A stretch of 64,000 nucleotides of DNA. Source: Karalla daura (taxonomy: Eukaryota > Chordata > Actinopteri > Chaetodontiformes > Leiognathidae). The notes beneath the pieces are model-generated. The model made no database searches. It was given only the letters and a program-made list of their open reading frames with translations, and was not told where the DNA came from. This document shows, one piece after another, positions 1 to 18,957 of this stretch; position 1 is the stretch's first letter; the number at the start of each line of letters is the position of its first letter. The stretch lies in assembly GCA_029224185.1 (NCBI GenBank), contig CM055192.1:1539001-1603000 (forward strand), given 5' to 3'. The translations under genes were made by a program, and so were the position numbers.

Positions 1-86
1 TAACTTACGACGACGTTCGAGAGAGAACCGAACCTTTGCCGTCTCCCGCTCATCATTCATGGTGGGATATATGTCACTGTTTGTAG

Positions 87-7724
<7,638 letters not shown>

Positions 7725-8097
7725 TGGGCAGTGAAGTGTCCTCTGCAGCTTTCCACATCATAATTTAAGACACACGCAGCACACATGGTCACGTTGCCCT
7801 TTCTGGATCGAGGCTGTGATGGGACGTGTTGCTCCCCAACAAATTCTTTTCCCCCTCAGATCTTGAGTCATTTTTACAGTGACCTTTGAGCGCACTCTAT
7901 TCTTTTGTTTTCCCCTGTATCCGCTAATATGCAGTTTACTCCGTTTCATGATGTTTTGATTTTTCAATATTTTGCTAGTCATTTTACCAAAATTATAAGC
8001 CCTCATCACGCGGCTGTAATGACACCCCATTTTTAACGTTTATTTGGACTTTTTTTGTGAGTTGTTGGGCGGCAAAGCAAACTCTTCGAAGAATAAA
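7725..8097 (+). terminator. GCN1: GCN1 3' UTR and poly(A) signal
   Basis: The GCN1 stop codon (TGA, 7722-7724) is followed by ~370 bp without coding sequence and a canonical AATAAA at 8092-8097, then T/G-rich sequence. Cleavage is expected about 15-25 bp further on. This puts the end of GCN1 about 620 bp before the RAB35 start codon. Confidence 0.8.
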
Positions 8098-8329
8098 GAC
8101 ATTCTTATAACGGTGACACGGTTGTAAAAAGGCAAAAATTCAAAATAAAAATATCTCGATTTCATGATGTTGGGTGTGAAATTTTGATTTGATTTATTTT
8201 TTGTCCAGACAGTGCGCCCGCCAAAAAATGTCCTGACAACCGCGCCAATGTGTGTTGTGCCTCCGTCCGGTTATTTGAGATGAATACGCCAGCCCGTGTG
8301 AGAAGTATTGGTAGAATGTGTGGCGTTTG

Positions 8330-8731
8330 AGGGTTCACGCCCCCCACCCCCCACCCCCACCCCCACACCCGCCTAGGTGAGCGCAGCGCCGCTCCGCGTC
8401 GGACCGGGCCGGGGGTTCTGGGCCGTGGCCTCGCTGGGGCAGTGGTGGTTGGAGGCTGAGCTACGCGCTGGCTGGAGCCTGCGCAGTGAGGCCGCTGCGA
8501 GCTGGGTGCAGCTCCACAGAAGGAAGCGGAGTTTCCGGCTGTTCGAAGCAGAGCTAGAGGACTGCTGACGCCGCGGAATCCCGAGAACAACGCCGCCGGC
8601 ACGGGGGGGCTGATACTTTCTACCAACTGCGGTGGTCCTTTCCTTTGAACGTCGGGGAATTTGGGGACTGCTGGTTGTTGTCCGAGCCGAGGGTCGGAGA
8701 GCAGGGCGGGAGAGACCCAGCAGCTGCCGGC
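8330..8731 (+). promoter_or_regulatory. RAB35: RAB35 GC-rich promoter / 5' UTR region
   Basis: GC- and CpG-rich sequence just upstream of the RAB35 start codon, beginning with a C-rich tract (8338-8370), with no TATA box that I can see. This is typical of a housekeeping CpG-island promoter. The transcription start cannot be placed from sequence alone. A CCGCCAT motif resembling a YY1 site lies downstream in intron 1 near 8947. Confidence 0.55.
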
Positions 8732-11700
8732 ATGGCCCGGGACTACGATTACCTCTTCAAGCTGCTCATCATCGGTGACAGCGGTAAGCCGAGGCCGGGG
8801 ATGAGAGGAGGGAAGCGGGCCGTGTCTTATTTTTCTCAAATGAAGAGGAGCGGCATGGAGCAGCATATCTAACGTGGAGCCGAGTGGAGCGTATACAGTG
8901 TTATTTCGTCTTCCTTCACGCAGAATGGTGGTGAAGCGTACACATCCGCCATGTTGCTGTGGCTGTGACAGGGCGGAGGTGGTGTGTCCGGGCTGGGCAT
9001 GTCAGCCGTTCAGGCCGGATATCGCCCTCACTTCGCGAGCATTCGTCGGTCGATCGTTTCCCACTCGTCTCATTTAGACTCGGATATTTGCTACAGCTAC
9101 AAAGCAGCACGCACACGTGCACCTGGGCCATAGTCCGGGTCTCCCCGGTCGTCTGACCGGCCTCTCGCTGAGTTCGTGTAGCGCCGCTAGGTTGCTAACT
9201 GTTAGCTTGCGCCAGGAGCGGAGCTCGCTCCGTAACAACTATACCAGTCTTTCTGCATGGGCTCGATGCAGGCTTTGGTATGCTCTCACACGCTGATTAG
9301 TCAGCTAAGCCCGGCGAAAGTATCGAAATACATTACATTGTTGAGCTGTGTGGTATGATGGTGCTAGCTGCTAATAGTGGAGGAATGCTGCATTGCAGCC
9401 TTGTTTGCATCCCGCAAGCCATAGTATGCTGAAGTGACAATAACAAAGTGGTGTCTCTTAATTATGTGCATTTGTTTGAAGGGTTGAGACGCCTAGGCTC
9501 AAACACTTGATGGAGCAGAGTGACTACCTGCTTTATTATGCTGAAAGTGTAGATGGTGTCACAACCACATGCAAGGAAGTGTGATAAAGACTGTTCATCT
9601 TTAAACATCGAATGCACCCCACCCTCGGGAGAAGCACATACAGTACGACCTGTAAGAACTGTGTGTGGTTAAAGAGCTTTGCATTCATTGACTGTTTGGA
9701 TCCTGGCACTGCCCCACCAGCTGCTTGCGTGTTGTGAAGGACAAGGCAGCACAGCCATCCCTTCACACAGCCTGTCACACACTGAGGCCAGTGTCTCCTC
9801 AGCTGCAGGGACGGCGTTTAGGAAAGATGCTGTGCCCTCTGCCTGTCCTCTGCCACGGGTCGTCAGATCTGCTGCTGGGAATCACATTTTTGACAAATTT
9901 GATCTCCAAACTGCCGGGATAGACGTGCATCTCTCAGCTGCACTTGCTTATTAGCCTGTGGTCTGTCACAGTAGCACATCCACATGACAGAGCTGCTCAG
10001 AAGGAAGGGTGGGCGGGGGAGACACAAGCTCACTTGTGGAACATAAAATTCTCTTCCAGGGCATGGCAAATTGAAAATGAAAATTTCACAAATTGCTTTC
10101 CCACTGGTATCCAGAGGAACTCGAAATTCGGAAGTTTTTTGTTTTTGCTTTGTTTCCTCTTGCAAATTCTGCCAGAAGGAGTTCACACCTAAAGCATTTC
10201 AAGTACAGTAGGACGAGGATCTCACTTCCACTTTTAATGTTCAGTTTGTTTGTGAACAAAACTAGTATTGACTAGTCAAACATGAGACTGCAATAATACA
10301 ACTGGTAGTCACAGGGCTGCAATTTCTGTACCACCCTGAGCTGGCCAGTTGCTGTTTGACCTCCAGCTGAACTGTTGAAGATGCCTCTGTAGAGAACTCC
10401 TGCTCTGTTTTACTTCTTCTCCTGGGATATAGAAATGTTAAACGATCGCAGGATCTTAGACTGATATGCTTCCTGGTTTGATGTCATAACTGTAGCTTTG
10501 TCATTCTGAAAGCACGGCATCAAATATGATTAGTGCTATATGCATAACATGCTTTCCTTGGGCTTCCTCTGCAGGAGTGGGGAAGAGCAGTCTCCTCCTG
10601 CGATTTGCTGACAACACATTTTCAGGTATGTGGTCCTACCCAGGCCCATATACAATTCATTGAATTTTTTTTTTATTGTCCTCTTATTATTAACTGAAAT
10701 CTGGTTGGCATATACATTTGCAGGTAGTTATATCACCACCATTGGTGTGGACTTTAAGATCCGGACCGTGGAGATCAATGGGGAGAAGGTGAAGCTACAG
10801 ATATGGGATACAGCAGGGCAGGAGCGTTTCCGCACCATCACCTCCACGTAAGTAGCTCCAACCACACAGGTTCACATGGGCTTGTTCGGGTTAAGTTTGT
10901 CACTTTCATTTCAGGTATGTCGCTTTCACTTTCAATCGGCCCATCGCGGGCTAATGACGCCTGTCAATCATTTACTCTGCACCAGCGGCTGCTGATTGGT
11001 TAGAACCAGTCGGCCTGCGGGCTAAATTAAGTTAGCCCGTGCAGGCAGCAAATTGCGCGGCGGTACATGATGCCTGTCAATCATTTACCTGGCATCAGGC
11101 CACTCCTGATTGGTCAGAACCGCTCGGCCTGCAGGCTTAATGAAATCACCCCATATAGACAGCCAATGGCAAGGTTAGGACATTGTACTTGTCAATCATT
11201 TCAACCTGGAAAATAAATAAGTGCTCAGACTGCATAATATTAGCCTATTTAGAGATATCCTATAACCATTCAGTGCAGTTGCCATTTAGGGTTCACTGAA
11301 GTTTCTAACAATCTTTTGTATGTTATTTAGACAATAACTTTCTCATCTTCTCATCTGCATAACATAGGGAGGGCTTAGCCCCGCTAGCCCAGCCGTCTCT
11401 GGCCCTTAGAATACTAAGGCAAGGCAGCACAGCCATCCCTTCACTCAGGCTGTCACACACTGAGGCCAGTGTCTCCTCAGCTGCAGGGACACTGTTTAGG
11501 AAAGATGCTGTGACCTCTGCCTGTCCTCTGCCGCGGGTCGTCAGATCTGCTGCTGGGAATCACATTTTTGACAAATTTGATCTCCAAACTGCCGGGATAG
11601 ACGTGCATCTCTCAGCTGCACTCGCTTATTAGCCTGTGGTCTGTCACAGTAGCACATCCACATGACAGAGCTGCTCAGAAGGAAGGGTGGGCGGGGGAGA

Positions 11701-14700
11701 CACAAGCTCACTTGTGGAACATAAACTCAAAACAGATGAAATAGCAAATAAGATACTTTCTGTCTTTATCTAGATTTCTTCACAGTAGTTAAAGGCAATG
11801 TACGGTAGCTGACTGGCTGTTCTCATAAACTCCTGTAGTGAGTGTTAGTGCTGCCACCTGCTCGTGCCTCCAGTCTCAAGTTGAGTTTGATGCTTTAGTA
11901 AATGCAACGACTACAGGTTGCAGACCAGTTGGCTGTCATTGTTTCATCTGTGATTTTCTGTGGCAGCACAACTCTCGGTTGAAACTTTTCAGTACAGAAA
12001 GAACGATTAAGAGAGGGTGCATGTTGATAATACCACTGAATCTGCTAATCTTGCTGGAAGCGCATGGATGAGGCTACTGCAACATAAGCGGTCAGCTCAC
12101 GCAGCCCCTGACTTGTCGATGGGACGAGTAAATTGTTGTTTTCATTGTCCCATGTGAATCGTCGGTGATGATAATGACTCGAACACCTTGATTACAAATG
12201 AGTAAGTGGATGTTTTTTAACCAAAATGAAACAAATCCACTGTGTGGGGAACGAGTCATCCTGGAATGACCCCGTCCGATCGCGTTAAACGCCACATTAT
12301 ACACGACCGATCAGTCCCTCTGTCCGCCCGTCCGTCTTCCCCTCCGTCTCTCCTCTGTGGTGATGTGCGCATTTGCGTTGCGCGACGCGTCGCTGGCTCA
12401 TGACGCTGGTGGCGTTCCACGGGTTCACGACGCAAAGACAACACCGCTGCTTGTTTCTGTGCTCCGAGGTGTGGCTTCAGAGAGGTCTATAGAAAGGGGT
12501 TGGACTTGTGAGGTGTGTACTTTCGAAGTGTGGTCTCTTCGAGACCTTTTCTAGAAATCGCCTAACCCACCTTTAAGCATCCATCTGTCTAGCTCTCTCA
12601 GTGGTCCCCAGATTTTCTTGAGAATATTTATCTAACAACATTTGTCTTAGACGGCCTTCGGAGTGTGCAGAATTAACCATTACAAATTGCATGACCAGCA
12701 TTTAAACTCACCATTGCAAAGAACTAGTGGGAGCTCTTTGCCTGTTCCTCTGAAACAAGATGGTCCCACCTGGGGGTAATTGGAGACAGGGACACTCAAA
12801 GTGTGTTCTGTATGTCCAGTCTAGTCCATAATCAAATTTCAGTTGTTGTCACAGCAGAAAACCACAAAGGTGGGATGTTGGTAATGGAAGCGTGGTTTTC
12901 CGCCCTTTTGTGGTCAACTCAGTACATTCAAGACACTATAGCCTTCACTATAATCCAAAATGATGGCAAAGTTGTGGTCCCAAATAAATAAAGGAGACAT
13001 ATTATGCAGCTTTTTGCTTACTATTGATACAGAGAACACAAAACACATACAGTAGTAGTTAGCATGTGAGGTAGCTTGGCATAACTTTTAGATGCAAAAA
13101 CTCTTACTCAGTGGAGGTTTCCACATAGGCAGAGGTTTCCCAGCGTTGCCCGCACATGCTAATTTTCTTTTCAGATATTCTAACACTGTAATGTCGCCGC
13201 CCCAGAATTCTATGAGGATGTGATTTATCAGTAACGTGGTCTGTGTGCGCGCCCCCTTCTTCTCTCACACGCACACGCACGCACGCACATTAACACACAG
13301 AGTTCACTGAGAGAGAGAGAGACAGCGAGGGACGAGAAAGAGAGAGCACAGCAACAGCCGTTGGAGTGTTTATGGCGAGACGACCCTCGTCTCGTTTCTT
13401 TGGTGTGGGGAGCAAGGTTTGTTCGAGTTCGTCCTGGCTGGACGGTAAAACCTGATGTCAAGTTTTGCACACGTCCCGTGGAGATCTCGTTACCTACGTG
13501 TCAATTATCGCTCCATCGCCTCCCCTAACTCTTAACGCCGCACTCCTAGTTTGGCCATGAGAGCCGTAACTCTGTGCTAACTTGAGGATAGGTTTCATTT
13601 TCTCCCGAGGTGATGGATTTCATTCATTGAGCGGGTTGACTATGCCGCGCAGGCAAGCCGGTTTTGCGATCCACATCTTGCCGCTGAAATGCACTTCGAG
13701 ACCATGTGCTTTGATGCGGTTAATAACTTTAAAGGCGCAAAAAACCGAATCGTTTCACCGCTAGGTCTGCGGTCGTGCGCCGCCCGTAGACCAAAACAAA
13801 GCGTGTCATGGAAGTCGCCCCCTCCTACCTCTCCTCTCCGAACACCTGAGAAGTGCAAACATCACCATCATTTTGTGGACCATATTCGGATCTTAGACGT
13901 TTTCAGGCGAATGTTTCGTCCCACTCTCTGCCAATTGGCTTTAAAAAGGCTTGCCACCATTGCTTCTGCAATGGCCTCAGCCTTTAACAGGGGATGAAGG
14001 CTGAGGGGATAAAAACACTGCGCATGATCAAGGAGCATTTTCATCAGCGGACCCGTCGACCTTGATTGCATACCACGGTGATCTCTGCATCCCCCCCAAC
14101 GATTGTGTCTCAGTGTCTTCTGCTGCCTCCTCAATCCATCGGGTGGCCGTGCTAGCTAAAAGAGACGCCCGTGCTGTCTTTTTGACCTCTCCGAGAAGTT
14201 CGCAGTAAATGTCCTTGGCGGCTGGCAGAATCGAGTCTTCACCGAAAGTGTAAGCGTGCGGCTTCTAGCCTTTACAGCGTGATTGGCCATTCAGAACGAA
14301 GCCGGCAGAGCCATTTGCATTTGTTGATGCAGTGGCCTTGATCAATTGCTTCTCTCTTATACGTTCTTTTTTTCCCCCTTCAAAAAACCCCAAAGGCTTG
14401 TCTTTTAACGCCGGGTATTGGGGCTGCAGCTAACGACTTTTAATAGTCGACTAGTCAACTATTGAAACGATTCGTCCACTGATCGGATGGCTATTCATTT
14501 TTTCTCATTCAACTCGTTCGGAGTTGTCCAAATTCCAGTTGCGACACGACCTGGCCACAAACCTGACCTGGTGGACGGACCAGGTTTAAAAAACACGAGG
14601 CTCAGGCCATGTCGTTGCAGTTTATTCATGCTAAGATACAGCTGAGAGCGTCATCCTTTTTGGCTGTTGGTGCCTCCGTGAGGAACATCTGAACTTCCCT

Positions 14701-17700
14701 CCTCGCCATTTGGATTTTTTTGTTTTGTGCCTTCCTGAGTTTCCTCTTCCTCGCTCAGACTGTCAGTGTCAGACTGAAGCAGGTTATCCAGTGCCAATGA
14801 CTTTGCCTCTGGGACATTACCTCTCCCCCGTAGCTCGGGGTCATCGTGCATCCCAGTCTCGGCCTTTGCCTCTTTCATGGCAAGAGCTTCCACCGTGCTT
14901 TGCACACTTGTGCCATCCTCAGGTGAGATAAACTTCATCTTTCCGAATCTGGGATGGATGGCAGCTGCACGAACAAGTGGGCTGTCTCTCTCCCTGCGGA
15001 CACGGTGTTAAGATTCTCCCGGCTCTCACTGAATTCTTCTCCTGCAGCGGCTCGAAAGGCTTTCCCTGAGCTCGTGTCAAACTGGGTTTGCTGTATGGAC
15101 CGTCGCAGCCCTTTGACCACCTGTGGAAGACAGGTGCGCTGAAGCAGTAGCATACCCCTGTCCACTGAGGAAAACCGTAGCGCATTCAAAAAGGCCCCAA
15201 CCCTTGCACCAGCTCTTGAAGTAGCACCCACTGCTCTGGCCTCAGATCAAAGCAGTGCTTGCCTCTTGGTGTTACCTCAGTTTCGGTGTTACCTCAGGGT
15301 CAGTACCGTTCCAAATTTGTGATTGCTTGTATGAAACGTGCGATCGCTTGTATGAATCATGAACGTACCGTATTTCTGCTCCGTCAAGTGGGTGAAACGG
15401 GCTCCGGATGGCAGGACGTAGTCTGGGTCGAACTGGGCCTCGCCATTGGAAAGACACGTCTGGCGACGATGGCCAACAGAGGAATTTATTGTCGACTATT
15501 TCGATTATCGATCCGTGTCGACGGCGTTAAGCCCTGCTGGGTATTTGGACTTCCTGTGCCAGAGTTGGCATGGCGCGCGAGAATCACCTCTGTAGACGGC
15601 ATCTTGCTTTAGACATGACTCCTGGCAATGCGGCCGTCTCTTTCTTAGAAGTTGCAGGCTCCTTTGCTGTCTCCTCAGTGGGCCTGGTTGCCTTTGAAAA
15701 GAAGCTCTTTTTCTCTATTTTTGTGCCAGAACGGGCGCCTTTAATTGTGTCTAGAGGCACAGATGGCTCAGACGGCTTTATTCCCCCTCAATAGAATATT
15801 TATCTGAATGCAACATCTTTCACACAAATGATAAAATGAAACTAGTATGTCGGTTGGTCTTTCTGTGTGGCCTGGTATCAATTGACCCATGGCCTAGTAC
15901 CAGCCCGTGGCCCGTTGATTGGGGACCCATGGTGTATTTGGGAGGATAACGTGGGGACGTCACGGACATGTGAATGGAAGCAAATGGAGACAGTTAAGTT
16001 ACAAATCGCCGAAAGGCCCGATCGCCCTCCGCGGACTGAGCAAAGCTGTGGTGCGGGGCGACGAGTGATCCCTCTGCCCGAACAGACGCGCCTGATCGTT
16101 GGAAGCGGCTTCATGGCATCCTCCCTGTGATCTGCACCCCGGGGAGTAATGTGCAATGGGGCCGCACACCTCGCTGTCAGCCCTCTTCTGTACAGCGTCC
16201 CTCGCCGGATGACCATCGCTAACTCCCCTGTTCGGTGTACCACACTGTCAGTGCCCACTGTCAAACCCATCATTATTTGGAAATCAATGAATTATGCCGC
16301 TCGGTTCCTAGGCAAAGCATATCAACTGATAGGAATTGACTGCCGCTCTGACTGTACAGTGATTGCGCAGGGTTGGACACTGATGGAAATGCCATTAGCG
16401 TAGCTTAAGGCTCGGGGCATCATCTCTCGCGTTCATCAACTGCCACTGTCCGACCTGCGTGAGTCTCGTCTCGAACAAGGCCGGGAACCCGCGCCTGATA
16501 GTTTTTCTCACGAAAAGCAGGGCTGCAACGAGGCAGAACGCTAAATACATTCCGATTCGGTCTGAAATCCTCCCCTGAGGAGTGCGAGCGTCCCAGTTTA
16601 GAAGCGCGGCCGCTGCTGGAATCCCTCCGCCCAGCAGCAGCCCGCTTAGGCCGATTGTTCACTGTGCTCAAGTACGAGTGGCGTGGTGCCTCATTAGGCC
16701 CTAAACAAATTTGCTGAGACGCATCGCGGGCAGAGAGAGATCCTTGGTCCGTTTGGGCCGACTCGGCCTGGAGCACGAGCTGTTGTTTGCATCTCGCTGG
16801 GCCATTGCGGCCCTCTGCCTCGGTCCCAGATCCCCGCAATGGGATGAAACACCGTCTTTATGTTTTCATTTTAATGGCGGTGCATCCCCCTCCAGTGCTC
16901 GACAATTGCCCTGCCAGTTTACCGTCCTTTGCACCATCAGCAAAAGATAATTATGCGTCCTCGGCAAGAAAATCAGAAACTGACACAGTTTGACAGTCAA
17001 CACAGCCAGGATATTGGGTTTGAGAGTAATGAGAAGGAACATCTCACAGACCTCCTCTTTTGAATTCGAGCCGGTGTCACAGACAAGTGCCCCCTCGTTG
17101 ACTGTCATAGAGAGATAGATGGATAGATGATTAATTGATCGATCTACTTTATCGATCCCAATTCTTGTCACAGCAGCGTACAGACACCTGAAAACACTTC
17201 GTCACAAACATTGAACAAAACATAAACGAACATCATTGCCAATGGCAATAATGTGGCATTGTGTTGGAACAGTCGGAACGGGGCATGGTGAGTGCATCAC
17301 TTCTTCTGCTTCCCTTATTGGCAACTGTGTGCGTGCGTGCGTGTGTGTGCGTGCGTGCGTGTGTGTGTGTGTGTGTGTGAGATTTAGAGGGCAAGGTCTA
17401 GTTTGGTCGATAAAATGTACCGTCTTTGCAGAGTTTGAGTAAAAAGGTGAGAACATGGTACGGCTCACAGATCGTTTTCTCCCAGCAGGTTGGTCTTGCC
17501 CTGCTCTTGCTCCGCAAAGTTCACAACACTTCCACAGGGCAGTTGTCGTCACATAGCCCATTAATTGGCAAAGCAGGAGCCGCTTAGGAGCGGGACACTT
17601 CCTTAACTGTGGCAGCAAGCGATGTTGGCGGAAGAGCAGACTTCCAGTTGAACTTTCATCATGGCAGTTACCGGTTTAGTTCTATCAGCGTGGGCCCTTT

Positions 17701-18844
17701 TCTCAGGCAGTCACACTCTGTTGTCGTAGTACGGGATAAGCACTTCATTTATCCCCGACTGGGATGTTGGCTTTCGTGTTCGTTTACTAAAGCGTTCCTA
17801 CAAATGGACTGTGCGCCCACGTAGAACGTGAATGGTCAGAGCTGCTGGCTAAAGCAGACAGATCTCTGCTACCGTTGTATGAATGGATGTGAATGGATGA
17901 GTGTGACTAGTGACACAATCCATAAAGAACCCTAACTGGCGATGAAGACTGGAAAAATGCTGTATAAAAAACAGCCCATTTACTATCCAAGCGAAAAGCT
18001 GCCTCTGTGTCAACACAGCTGTTTTGCTAAATCAAGACATTCTTGCTGATGTGCTTATCGACATACTTATTCTACGCTTAGTTTCCAATTTGAGGTTTGA
18101 TTATGACCCTTCAAATTGAGACGCGTCTCCCCCTGCTGGAGATCGGCGGGACTTTGTAGCTCTCACCTGACATCACTCCGAACATGTTTGACCGTACTAA
18201 CATGTCCTTACCCATTTCCAGGTACTACCGGGGAACGCACGGGGTCATCGTGGTGTATGACGTCACGAGCGCGGAGTCCTTCGTCAACGTCAAGCGATGG
18301 CTACACGAAATCAACCAGAACTGCGACGACGTCTGTCGAATACTAGGTGAGTCCGCGCGCCCCGTTCCGTCATTCCATTGTGCTGACCCCCGGCTTCTCT
18401 CACCGCCGCCAACTTTCCCCGTCCCAGTGGGGAACAAAAACGACGACCCCAACTCCAAGGTGGTGGAGACGACCGACGCGCAGAAGTTCGCCGAGCAGAT
18501 GGGCATCAACCTCTTCGAGACGAGCGCCAAGGAGAACGTCAACGTCGAGGAGGTGCGTTTCCTTGAAAAGGAGTCTCGGGGCCACCTGTGACCCAGCTCC
18601 GAATCCGAGAGCCGCAGTGACGGTTCTGCCTCCTCGTGTGTGGCCTAGGGGGTTGCATTTCGATGGTTCTCTTCCAAATCCGGACAGGTAACTCCGTCTC
18701 CTCGCTCCCCCGCAGATGTTCAACTGCATCACGGAGCTGGTGCTCAGGGCCAAGAAGGAGGTGCTCGCCAAACAGCAACAGCAGCAACAGAACGACGTGG
18801 TCAAGCTCACCCGGAACAGTAAACGGAAGAAGAAGTGCTGCTAG
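8732..18844 (+). CDS. RAB35: RAB35 small GTPase (complete, 6 exons, 201 aa)
   Basis: RAB35 is a Rab GTPase of the plasma membrane and endosomes, acting in fast recycling, cytokinesis and actin-linked traffic. Exons: 8732-8783, 10575-10625, 10724-10847, 18222-18346, 18428-18552, 18716-18844; the sum is 606 nt, 201 codons plus stop, the same length as the mammalian protein. Motifs: P-loop GDSGVGKS at residues 15-22, switch I Thr40, DTAGQ at 63-67 with catalytic Gln67, NKND at 120-123, SAK at 150-152. The C-terminus has a six-Gln run, then a polybasic RNSKRKKK and a terminal CC for double geranylgeranylation. The start is fixed by the MARDYDYLFKLLIIG N-terminus. Intron 3 (10848-18221) is 7.4 kb and full of repeats, whereas introns 2 and 4 are 98 and 81 bp. 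All key residues are intact. Confidence 0.98.
9742..10047 (+). repeat. 306-bp duplicated block, copy 1 (RAB35 intron 1)
   Basis: This block recurs in the same orientation at 11420-11725 with the same length and about eight mismatches (~97% identity by eye), so the duplication is recent. It starts at CAAGGCAGCACAGCC and ends at GTGGAACATAAA. I see no terminal inverted repeat or target-site duplication. Confidence 0.95.
10937..11150 (+). repeat. Two diverged tandem copies of a ~113-bp unit
   Basis: The motif CCTGTCAATCATTTAC ... TGATTGGT(T/C)AGAACC ... TCGGCCTGC occurs at about 10961-11019 and again at 11071-11133. A weaker trace (TTGTCAATCATTTCAACC) follows near 11190. Each unit contains inverted CCAAT boxes (ATTGG). 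Probably an old transposon fragment. Confidence 0.7.
11420..11725 (+). repeat. 306-bp duplicated block, copy 2 (RAB35 intron 3)
   Basis: Second copy of the 9742-10047 block. The two copies flank exons 2 and 3 of RAB35, which themselves are single copy. Sequence on either side of the block is unrelated between copies. Confidence 0.95.
11726..14410. other. RAB35: RAB35 intron 3, unclassified stretch
   Basis: Intronic sequence without supportable genes. It contains a CpG-rich patch (12280-12420), a purine-rich stretch near 13310-13350 and a GGAGACATATTATG motif (about 12992) that resembles the end of a fish DNA transposon, but I could not find the partner end. Short open frames on both strands show no recognisable protein. 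Confidence 0.5.
14411..15544. mobile_element. hAT-like DNA transposon (non-autonomous or decayed)
   Basis: The left end reads GGGGCTGCAGCTAACGAC and the right end, on the opposite strand, reads CAGGGCTTAACGCCGTCGAC. Both resemble the CAGGGCTGCAACTAACGA type of hAT end common in fish genomes. The flanks show an 8-bp target-site duplication with one mismatch: CCGGGTAT at 14411-14418 and CTGGGTAT at 15537-15544, which is the hAT signature length. The interior (14419-15536) carries no recognisable transposase but does carry an unidentified minus-strand reading frame. The inverted match of the ends is partial, so the boundaries are inferred. Confidence 0.6.
14651..15246 (-). pseudogene. Unidentified frame-broken ORF inside the hAT element
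   Basis: Two minus-strand frames abut with a 4-bp ATGA overlap at 14935-14938. The upstream frame (15246-14935) has no ATG; it contains the peptide GARVGAFLNALRFSSVDRG and then a basic, amphipathic-looking segment LQRTCLPQVVKGLRRSIQQ. The downstream frame (14938-14651) is 95 codons, acidic and rich in Glu, Ser and Thr (for example SDTDSLSEEEET). Composition looks like a real protein with a disordered acidic tail, and a single frameshift would join the two. I do not recognise the family and it is not a hAT catalytic domain. It may be a captured host gene fragment, an accessory ORF of the element, or chance. Confidence 0.35.
15545..17105. other. RAB35: RAB35 intron 3, unclassified stretch
   Basis: Relatively GC-rich intronic DNA with several short open frames on both strands. 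None has a recognisable domain, splice context or start context, and I see no diagnostic transposon ends. Confidence 0.5.
17106..17165 (-). mobile_element. 3' tail of a LINE (minus orientation)
   Basis: Read on the minus strand, AATTGGGATCGATAAAGTAG is followed by GATC/ATCT-rich simple repeats. This resembles the end of fish Rex1/L2-like LINEs, where a GGGATTAATAAAGTA-type tail ends in short repeats (compare the tail at 52140-52180 in this window). Only the tail is visible. Confidence 0.4.
17331..17379 (+). repeat. (GTGC)/(GT)n microsatellite
   Basis: Mixed GTGC and GT units over ~49 bp in RAB35 intron 3. Confidence 0.95.
17828..17980 (+). repeat. Teleost interspersed repeat, 3' part
   Basis: The segment with GTATGAATGGATGTGAATGG, AAGACTGG and GCTGTATAAAAAACAGCCCA resembles the 3' end of a very common fish interspersed repeat (…AAGCGCTATATAAATGCAGTCCATTTAC…). 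Recognition is from memory of the family and the copy is diverged. Confidence 0.5.
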
Positions 18845-18890
18845 CAAACTGGAAGCCATCCGCAGAGGGCCGGCTGCTTCTTTTTTTTTC

Positions 18891-18896
18891 CACACA

Positions 18897-18931
<35 letters not shown>

Positions 18932-18957
18932 GCGCGCGCGCGCGCACACACACACAA
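18891..18957 (+). repeat. (CA)n/(CG)n alternating tract in the RAB35 3' UTR
   Basis: About 67 bp of strictly alternating purine-pyrimidine, with a central CGCGCGCGCG block flanked by CA units. It begins ~47 bp after the RAB35 stop codon. Confidence 0.97.

Noticed and set aside
8162..8866. Minus-strand 234-codon ORF over the RAB35 promoter
   Set aside because: GC-rich composition keeps the frame open. It is rich in Pro, Arg and Ala, has no domain, and overlaps RAB35 exon 1 antisense.
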